Source of the DNA: Acidobacteriaceae bacterium
Lineage (GTDB): Bacteria > Acidobacteriota > Terriglobia > Terriglobales > Acidobacteriaceae
Direction: 5' to 3'
Assembly: GCA_025462785.1 (NCBI GenBank)
Contig: JAOAPG010000343.1
Coordinates: 1-14,551, forward strand
DNA length: 14,551 nucleotides
In this document: piece after piece, positions 1 to 4,343 of the stretch
How positions within the stretch are numbered: position 1 is the stretch's first letter
Layout of the letters: each line of letters opens with the position of its first letter
Position numbers and translations under genes: made by a program
Notes under the pieces: model-generated
What the model saw: the letters and a program-made list of their open reading frames with translations, nothing else
The model's database searches: none
What the model was told of the DNA's origin: nothing

Positions 1-416
1 CACTACGGGATCGCCCTGAGGATATTCCGTTGCTGGTGCGCTACTTCGCTCAAAAGTACGGCCGCCGCATGGAGAAGCAGATTGAATCTATTCCAGCCGC
101 AGCCATGAAGAAGCTTGCGAGTTGGCACTGGCCGGGAAACATTCGTGAGTTTGAAAACTTCATCGAACGCTCTGTTATTTTGACCCATGGCTCTGCGCTT
201 CAAGCACCGATCGCCGAGCTGGGCAATAATGGCAAGGTCGTTCCTGTGCCCGGTACACGCGATGCTGCCGAACGCGATGAGATTTCGCGTATCCTCAAGG
301 CTACCAAGGGACGTGTTGCCGGTCCGGAAGGTGCCGCATGGCGCATGGGGATCAAGCGCACCACCCTGATCTCGCGCATGAAGAAGCTGGGAATCGACCC
401 GCGCAAAGTGTCGTAA
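1..416 (+). CDS. Sigma-54-dependent transcriptional activator (NtrC family), C-terminal part
   Basis: The gene enters from the left edge; the first complete codon is at base 3. It begins in the late AAA+ domain with LRDRPEDIPLL, a family hallmark, followed by a stretch containing WPGNIREFENFIERSVIL, which marks the end of the sigma-54 interaction and ATPase module. A linker leads to a C-terminal Fis-type helix-turn-helix from about base 270 (DEISRILKATKGRVAGPEGA, then RTTLISRMKKLGI). Such proteins bind upstream enhancer sites and use ATP hydrolysis to open promoters held by RNA polymerase with sigma-54. The Walker motifs and any N-terminal sensor domain lie outside the window, so the signal is unknown. 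The stop is TAA at 414-416. A sigma-54-type promoter lies about 110 bases downstream and is a plausible target. The family call is very secure. Confidence 0.95.
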   Translation, partial: LRDRPEDIPLLVRYFAQKYGRRMEKQIESIPAAAMKKLASWHWPGNIREFENFIERSVILTHGSALQAPIAELGNNGKVVPVPGTRDAAERDEISRILKATKGRVAGPEGAAWRMGIKRTTLISRMKKLGIDPRKVS

Positions 417-527
417 GTCTCGTCAAACTGTCGAAAGCCCACCGCGATATTCTCCTCTCGATCAAGCAAGTCTCGGGTTGCGCCTCTGATTTGCTTAGCT
501 TAGATGAACTGTTTCACTACCTAGAGT

Positions 528-543
528 TGGCACCCAACATGCT
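528..543 (+). promoter_or_regulatory. Candidate sigma-54 (-24/-12) promoter
   Basis: TGGCACCCAACATGCT matches the consensus TGGCAC-N5-TTGCW at 10 of 11 defined positions. The invariant GG (529-530) and GC (541-542) have the required 10-base spacing. Transcription would start near 553-555, only a few bases before the ATG of the small membrane ORF at 559. The -24 part lies inside a short inverted repeat, GTTGG-CAC-CCAAC (526-538). Its position just after a sigma-54 activator gene supports the call, but no experiment is implied. Confidence 0.55.
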
Positions 544-558
544 CGGTTGTTCTGTGTG

Positions 559-798
559 ATGGCACTAGTCGCAGTAATGGGCACTTGCGCTGCGTCGGTC
601 TTGTTCATGTTGATATTTCTTCGGGCAATTCTGAGAGAAGCACCTAGACGCCGCGCTCGATTGATTGAATTGGGTCGGAGAGTAAGCCCGACGTTAGTCT
701 CACCTAGACATGGTTCGCGCCTAGATGTCGCGCGACCTGTTAGGTCCCGGAACACGTTAGCAGCCCCCTCGCGTGTGCCTAATCGAGTACTGCCCTGA
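559..798 (+). CDS. Possible small one-helix membrane protein
   Basis: This is an 80-codon ORF from ATG 559 to TGA 796-798; a TTG at 547 would add four codons. Residues 1-25 are hydrophobic (MALVAVMGTCAASVLFMLIF and onward) and are followed at once by an Arg-rich segment (REAPRRRARL). This suggests a single inner-membrane helix with the C-terminus in the cytoplasm. The second half is Arg/Pro/Ser-rich with no domain I recognise. There is no Shine-Dalgarno sequence. Support comes from the sigma-54-type promoter at 528-543, whose expected start falls just before the ATG. It could be a chance ORF: CCTAGA words at 519, 643, 703 and 720 run through it, which may mean non-coding repeats. Confidence 0.3.
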   Translation: MALVAVMGTCAASVLFMLIFLRAILREAPRRRARLIELGRRVSPTLVSPRHGSRLDVARPVRSRNTLAAPSRVPNRVLP

Positions 799-1029
799 AT
801 AATCTTCTAAGCGAATCGCGCTACCTCTCTGCATTTGAGGTTCTCACCGTCAAACCCTGTGCGAATGTCCCGGTTCGACAAGTGTCGAAATTGTCTTCGA
901 CATTCTCATCCTATCTGTAAACAGCAATTTCCTATTCTCGATTGAACTCAGCGAGTTACAAGAATTCCGAGCTGGGAACCGTTTTGGCGGACAGATTGCC
1001 CTTATACCCTTCGTCGTTAAAAAAATCTG
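799..1029. other. Intergenic region upstream of the STAS gene
   Basis: I see no convincing gene here. The stretch holds the TTCGACA/TGTCGAA half-site cluster at 874-902 and a weaker GG-N10-GC match at 974-989 (GGGAACCGTTTTGGCG). An A-run lies just before the STAS start codon. An open frame beginning at 942 runs into the STAS gene in another frame and looks like a shadow. Confidence 0.6.
874..902. promoter_or_regulatory. Cluster of inverted TTCGACA half-sites (putative operator or enhancer)
   Basis: TTCGACA (874-880), TGTCGAA (883-889) and TTCGACA (896-902) alternate in orientation. The first pair forms a near-perfect palindrome with a 2-base spacer, and the second pair has a 6-base spacer. 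Further exact copies lie at 429-435 (TGTCGAA) and 1941-1947 (TTCGACA). The cluster sits about 130 bases before the STAS start codon, a usual distance for an activator site. The binding protein is unknown; the sigma-54 activator encoded at 1-416 is the obvious candidate. Confidence 0.45.
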
Positions 1030-1326
1030 ATGCTAAAAATTTCCATCACGGATACGCGCGTTCAGCGAAGGCTAGTTCTGGAAGGGAAGCTCATCTCCCC
1101 TTGGACGGAAGAGCTGCGGAGCGCTTGGAAGAACGCCGGGGAGGAACTTCAAGGCCGGAGATTAGTCATTGACCTGACGAACGTAACTGTAATTGGCCAA
1201 GAGGGAGAGAACGCTCTGTTCGGCTTGATGAGAGATGGTGCGAAGTTCTCGTGTGGTGGCGTCCTCACGAAACATGTGGTCAAGCGGCTCGCACGCAGAT
1301 GCAAGGCCATCCTGGAGACATGTTGA
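1030..1326 (+). CDS. STAS-like (anti-sigma-factor antagonist-like) protein
   Basis: This 98-residue protein has the pattern of a single STAS domain. An opening strand LKISITDTRVQRRLVLEGKL is followed by PWTEELRSAW and then the central strand RRLVIDLTNVTVIGQEGENA. STAS proteins of the SpoIIAA type bind anti-sigma or sensor partners and are switched by phosphorylation of a Ser/Thr at the end of that central strand. Here the expected D-x-S-G is G-Q-E-G, so a Glu seems to occupy the acceptor place. The protein may therefore be constitutively active or not regulated by phosphorylation. No kinase or phosphatase gene is nearby. It lies 50 bases before the sigma-like gene, same strand, and the two are probably co-transcribed. 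The start is ATG 1030; no clear ribosome-binding site was seen. Confidence 0.7.
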   Translation: MLKISITDTRVQRRLVLEGKLISPWTEELRSAWKNAGEELQGRRLVIDLTNVTVIGQEGENALFGLMRDGAKFSCGGVLTKHVVKRLARRCKAILETC

Positions 1327-1376
1327 AGCCAACGCCATCGAGCTGAACAAAATCGAGGCACGACGGAGGAAGAAAA

Positions 1377-1910
1377 ATGCTTGGGGCAACGCAAATTGCG
1401 AAATCAATACCCACTCCATACGCGACAACAGAAGACTTTTGCCGAGTTTTCGACGAAGAGATGCGCAGCCTGCACCTGCTGGCATTCTTGCTGACTGCAA
1501 ATCATGAAACAGCCGAGACATGTTTTGTACGCGGCCTGGAGGATTCCGTAAAAGGCAATCCGGTTTTTAAGGAGTGGGCCCGCTCCTGGGCCCGGCGGAC
1601 AATCATTCGGAACGCGATACGGGCAGTCAATCCGCATCCTGAAGAAGGCAATGGCAATTCAAAGTTTGCCTCGGATCACATCACTCAGCATTTAGGGATT
1701 GAGCAGGCAGAGATCGCGGCAATTCTAGCGCTTGGCCCGTTCGATCGCTTTGCGTTTGTCATGTCAGTTCTCGAACGCTGTTCCGATCACGAGTGTTCCG
1801 TCCTTCTCGGCTGCTCGCGCCGGGACCTAATCACTGCGCGAACTCACGCATTGCAGCAGATCGCAGATTGTGTTGAGTCAGTCGTCCAATTACCGAGAAG
1901 AGGGCGTTAA
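1377..1910 (+). CDS. Divergent sigma-70/ECF-like protein
   Basis: The protein has 177 residues. The start is ATG 1377, with a good ribosome-binding site GGAGGA at 1365-1370. The layout resembles a short ECF sigma factor. Residues about 18-85 look like a region-2 helical bundle (the FDEEMRSLHLLAFLLT stretch, then FKEWARSWARRTIIRNAI). Residues about 112-170 look like region 4, with a helix-turn-helix around SDHECSVLLGCSRRDLITAR. The usual region-2 signature (D-x-V-Q-E-T-F) is not visible, so it may not recognise a -10 element normally. It could act as an alternative sigma factor, a DNA-binding regulator, or a decoy. The STAS-like gene upstream suggests post-translational control. I recognise this type from acidobacterial genomes, where it is mostly annotated hypothetical. 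Confidence 0.65.
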   Translation: MLGATQIAKSIPTPYATTEDFCRVFDEEMRSLHLLAFLLTANHETAETCFVRGLEDSVKGNPVFKEWARSWARRTIIRNAIRAVNPHPEEGNGNSKFASDHITQHLGIEQAEIAAILALGPFDRFAFVMSVLERCSDHECSVLLGCSRRDLITARTHALQQIADCVESVVQLPRRGR

Positions 1911-1972
1911 ACGCAGATGAGATAGGGCATAAGCACAGGGTTCGACATCGGCCATTTGAAAATCGTCAATAC

Positions 1973-2119
1973 ATGGGCATCGAAAATTCGGTCCATTGTT
2001 TGTATTCAAACCTGCGCAATCACATTGCAGAAGATACAGGAACAATGGATATTGAAGTGGAACTCGGAAGGGTGAGCTCAGACACTGTGGCGCGAGCGAA
2101 CCCTAGTTCTCTCCGGTAG
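1973..2119 (+). CDS. Possible 48-residue ORF
   Basis: The gap between the sigma-like gene and the next CDS (1911-2236) contains one short frame, from ATG 1973 to TAG 2117-2119. It encodes 48 residues of balanced composition (MGIENSVHCLYSNLRNHIAE and onward). There is no Shine-Dalgarno sequence and no family is recognised. A frame this short is easily due to chance; it is recorded because the gap is otherwise without genes. Confidence 0.2.
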   Translation: MGIENSVHCLYSNLRNHIAEDTGTMDIEVELGRVSSDTVARANPSSLR

Positions 2120-2138
2120 AGTGTGCTGGCGAGTCGTA

Positions 2139-2232
2139 AAAGAGCCATTAACAAGTCTTAACGGTGCTCTCTTTAGGCTATAACAATTTCTATAAATAGC
2201 TATTAAAGATCCTCAGGTGTAGCCTAAACTCG
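2139..2232 (+). promoter_or_regulatory. AT-rich promoter region of the first small-basic-protein gene
   Basis: Three elements are visible. A direct repeat TTAAC lies at 2148-2152 and 2158-2162, spaced by about one helical turn. An AT-rich block with -10-like words TATAAC (2179-2184) and TATAAA (2191-2196) and the palindrome AATAGCTATT (2195-2204) follows. The 10-mer CCTAAACTCG (2223-2232) ends four bases before the GTG start and is repeated exactly before the paralogous gene. The TAAACT inside it could be a -10 element giving a nearly leaderless transcript. Flanking AGAGC/GCTCT (2141-2145, 2166-2170) could form a weak hairpin. Confidence 0.4.
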
Positions 2233-2236
2233 ATGC

Positions 2237-2575
2237 GTGAGCGTTGGCAAAGAGTTTGGAAAGCGTAAGTCGCAAGACGTACCACGCGTTGAAAGTGTCC
2301 CCCTCGCGAGTCTCAAGCGCAAACGCCGCAGTAAGCACCGCGAGTTGATGCAGCAAGTCTTGAAGGAACTCGTTCGACTCTCGAGTGAATCTGCCGTCAA
2401 GGTTCCACTAGGGACCAGTTCAGCCAAAGACCTACGTTCGGCAGTGGTGCGCGCCGCTTCCTCCCAAAGCATCCGAATATCAAGCACCTCAGACGGCGAA
2501 AATTTATATGTCTGGAAGAAACATGCGTCCAAAACGAACCGGAAGCAAGAACCTCCTCAGGCTTTACGAACCTAG
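2237..2575 (+). CDS. Small basic protein, paralog A
   Basis: This 112-residue protein has no family I can name. The start is GTG 2237; there is no Shine-Dalgarno sequence. The N-terminus is Lys/Arg-rich (GKRKSQ, then LKRKRRSKH). A predicted helix RELMQQVLKELVRL follows, then a C-terminal module with AKDLRSAVVRAASSQSIRIS and a strand-like LYVWKK. It aligns without gaps to the protein at 3725-4042 over residues from VESVP to the final KK, with about 42 of 78 identical. The charge and helix/strand pattern suggest nucleic-acid binding, but this is inference. Its 3' end overlaps the PAS gene by about 53 bases in another frame, so the two are probably translationally coupled. Confidence 0.7.
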   Translation: MSVGKEFGKRKSQDVPRVESVPLASLKRKRRSKHRELMQQVLKELVRLSSESAVKVPLGTSSAKDLRSAVVRAASSQSIRISSTSDGENLYVWKKHASKTNRKQEPPQALRT

Positions 2576-3203
2576 CTATTTGAAGAGACTGATTGCTGCA
2601 GGTACCAGAGCGGCGTCACTCGGAATTGCCGTACTGGATTCGCAAACCCGCTTCGAATCCGTAAATGCCGCCCTTACTCGGGAAACTCGACTTTCAGCTG
2701 AATACCACCTTGGAAAAACACCACGCGAAGTCACTGGTGACTTTGCCCGGCAAATAGAACCTACTTACGAAGAGGTTTTCAGAACGGGTAAGGCGAAATC
2801 CGTTGTGCTCACAGGGCATATACGTGACACTCCGGAATTCGGCTATTGGTTAGACCATTGCTTCCCGATTGTCGATGGCTCTGGGCGAGTGCGACAACTC
2901 GGTGTTTTCGTCATCAACGTCACTGCGGAAAACGCTACCACTGAGATCTTCAACGCACTTGCTACCGATCCAAAGCTGCTCATGGCAGAGTCCGCTGGTC
3001 TACTCGAGGATTTCGATGAGTCTATCAGGCGTTATCACGAGTATTTGAGAGTAACTCTCGAGGAACTCGGCAGCCCGTCTGCAGAGGCTGCTAGGAATAC
3101 GGATCGTTTTCGGGCATCCGTGCAGCAGTTGGACGAAGAGATTCATGGGATGCGCGAACTTATCTACGCCGTCGTTTCCCAGTTCTCCATTCCCGCGTGC
3201 TAA
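2523..3203 (+). CDS. PAS-domain protein without a visible output domain
   Basis: ATG 2523 is preferred because GGAAG lies at 2514-2518, giving 226 residues; an in-frame ATG at 2508 would add five. Residues about 20-135 form a PAS fold of the PAS_4 type: LGIAVLDSQTRFESVNAAL, then HLGKTPREV, a helix IEPTYEEVFRTGKA, and GYWLDHCFPI with a closing strand VRQLGVFVINV. The remainder is helical and probably coiled coil (LLEDFDESIRRYHEYLRVTL, then DEEIHGMREL). In related acidobacterial proteins this PAS type is usually followed by a LuxR-type DNA-binding domain, which is absent here. It may be a sensor that works through a partner, possibly the small basic protein with which its gene overlaps. Ligand unknown. 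Confidence 0.75.
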   Translation: MRPKRTGSKNLLRLYEPSYLKRLIAAGTRAASLGIAVLDSQTRFESVNAALTRETRLSAEYHLGKTPREVTGDFARQIEPTYEEVFRTGKAKSVVLTGHIRDTPEFGYWLDHCFPIVDGSGRVRQLGVFVINVTAENATTEIFNALATDPKLLMAESAGLLEDFDESIRRYHEYLRVTLEELGSPSAEAARNTDRFRASVQQLDEEIHGMRELIYAVVSQFSIPAC

Positions 3204-3295
3204 ACGCTAGTTTGCGGCTCAGGGTTGTCCAACTTTAGTACGGGTTCTTGATTTTGGAGAATGCATGTTTCCCTCGCCGCGTTCGACTTCCGAAG

Positions 3296-3323
3296 AGCGA
3301 GTGCTTTATTGGGAGTACTCGCT
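3296..3323. terminator. Hairpin between convergent genes
   Basis: AGCGAGTGCT (3296-3305) and AGTACTCGCT (3314-3323) form a 10-pair stem with one G-U wobble and an 8-base loop. It lies between the PAS gene (ends 3203) and the oppositely oriented gene whose stop is at 3322-3324. It probably serves both strands, although neither side carries a clear U-tract. Confidence 0.45.
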
Positions 3324-3618
3324 AAGTGTCCGGGAAAACCGACCTCTGTACCCCAGCGATTTTGAGAAGTTCCCGCCTAAGCGTTGGGTTTTCGGCAACT
3401 CCTAGAAGAATTTTTTTCTGCAGCCCAATGTGGCTAGAGAGTACTTCTAATATGAGTTGCTGAAGCTTTGCGTTTCGGGCTACTTGCTCGAATACTTTAC
3501 GACGCAGGACTTTATAAGCAGCAGAGGTGTGGTTGAGTTTCCGGAAAATCGAGCGAGCAGTTTCCTCATCGTCAAGGGAAATGATAGGGAGCACCTTCTT
3601 CCGCGAATTGGATGCCAT
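3322..3618 (-). CDS. Hypothetical helical protein
   Basis: This 98-residue protein has no recognised family. The start at 3618 is preceded by AGAGG at suitable distance on the minus strand (within GAAAGAGGTCAAGCGCC), and the stop is TAG. After a basic N-terminus (MASNSRKKVLP) come the acidic segment SLDDEETARSI and several amphipathic helices: YKVLRRKVFEQVARN, LQQLILEVLS, QKKILLGVAENPTLRRELLK. No Cys residues, membrane segment or signal peptide are seen. It is divergent from the second small-basic-protein gene across 106 bases, so the two may share regulation. The ribosome-binding site and even composition make a real gene likely. Confidence 0.6.
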   Translation of the reverse strand: MASNSRKKVLPIISLDDEETARSIFRKLNHTSAAYKVLRRKVFEQVARNAKLQQLILEVLSSHIGLQKKILLGVAENPTLRRELLKIAGVQRSVFPDT

Positions 3619-3724
3619 GGCGCTTGACCTCTTTCTGGTTCGTGTCCAGGCGAATCACGTCGTGTTATAAGCGTACCATTAACGAATTCCAAAAGAGTCG
3701 GAAATCTATCCTAAACTCGGGCCA
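3619..3724. promoter_or_regulatory. Divergent promoter region with repeated CCTAAACTCG element
   Basis: This 106-base gap lies between divergent genes. It contains CCATTAAC (3676-3683; also present at 2145-2152 in the other paralog's upstream region), AAAAGAG (3691-3697; also at 2138-2144), and CCTAAACTCG (3710-3719; identical to 2223-2232). The last element ends five bases before ATG 3725. These shared words indicate that the duplication included the promoter. Confidence 0.45.
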
Positions 3725-4042
3725 ATGACTCCTAAAGGACAGGCTCGTAAGAGAAAAGACCGCAAGCGCGCGAAAATTGAGAGCGTTCCAGTTTCCGATT
3801 TGAAGCTGAGACGTCACAGCAGGCATTACGAGTTGATGCAGGAAGTCTTGAACAAGTTAGAGAAGCTTGCGAGCCATTCGGCAATCAAAATCGAGCTTAG
3901 GGACTTACCGGCCAAAACCTTGCGTTCGGCTGTGTTCCGCGCAGCGACGGCACGAAATATCGAAATTACGAGCTTCTCGGACCAAAATCATTTGTATGTT
4001 TTAAAGAAATCGCCCAATTCGGAGCCCGATGCGATTAGTTAA
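3725..4042 (+). CDS. Small basic protein, paralog B
   Basis: This 105-residue protein is paralogous to the one at 2237-2575. Shared blocks are ESVP, HxELMQxVL, AKxLRSAVxRAA and LYVxKK, with roughly 54 percent identity over the 78-residue core. The N-terminus is strongly basic (TPKGQARKRKDRKRAKI). A central helix and a C-terminal helix-strand module follow, and the last nine residues (PNSEPDAIS) are unrelated to the paralog. The start is ATG 3725, with no Shine-Dalgarno sequence but with the shared CCTAAACTCG just upstream. No PAS gene follows this copy, so it stands alone. Function unknown; nucleic-acid binding is a guess from charge and fold pattern. Confidence 0.7.
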   Translation: MTPKGQARKRKDRKRAKIESVPVSDLKLRRHSRHYELMQEVLNKLEKLASHSAIKIELRDLPAKTLRSAVFRAATARNIEITSFSDQNHLYVLKKSPNSEPDAIS

Positions 4043-4340
4043 GGTGTACTCCGCAAATTCTCGGTTTCACATGAATGGCGTTGTTGGCAACTCTACCAAC
4101 CTATTAAACTATCCAGAGTCGACTACATCCAGTTATCTCTAGGTCTTCGCGGTTCTTCGGTGCAAAAGCAGTTTGTAAGCGGTGCGTAAAATAATGTAAA
4201 GGACTGTCATGCGGGCATCTTTGTAGCTGCTGTGTTAATCCATTGGATAGCTAAGTTCCAACAATCTTCAGTTGCGGAAGACGGAAGCCGTAGCTGCGTG
4301 TTCGTGCCGATAACGGATTAAAAAACAACGGAGGAAGAAG
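4043..4340 (+). promoter_or_regulatory. Intergenic region and probable leader of the sedolisin gene
   Basis: No gene was seen in these 298 bases. There is an inverted repeat GTTGG/CCAAC (4083-4087, 4096-4100). TAAAAT (4187-4192), preceded two bases earlier by TG, is a plausible -10 element, but no good -35 was found. If it is used, the leader is about 140 bases. That leader contains the direct repeat GTAGCTGC (4223-4230 and 4290-4297) and the small stem ACGG-AAG-CCGT (4281-4291). A strong ribosome-binding site GGAGGAAG lies at 4330-4337. Confidence 0.35.
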
Positions 4341-4343
4341 TTG

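Noticed and set aside
942..1172. Plus-strand open frame of 76 codons
   Set aside because: It mostly overlaps the STAS gene in another frame and has a low-quality, unstructured sequence.
1489..1505. TGGCAT...TTGCT as another sigma-54 site
   Set aside because: It lies inside the sigma-like coding region and the GG-GC spacing is too short.
1162..1521. Minus-strand open frame of 119 codons
   Set aside because: It is antisense to the STAS and sigma-like genes and has no recognisable domain or ribosome-binding site.
2148..2163. PhoP/PhoB-type box from the TTAAC direct repeat
   Set aside because: Only two half-sites are present and no phosphate-related gene is nearby; kept only as a weak observation.
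4200..4340. Possible c-di-GMP (GEMM-type) riboswitch in the sedolisin leader, suggested by GGAAGACGGAAGCCGTAGC
   Set aside because: The conserved core words such as GACGCAAAGC and the paired 5' half are missing.
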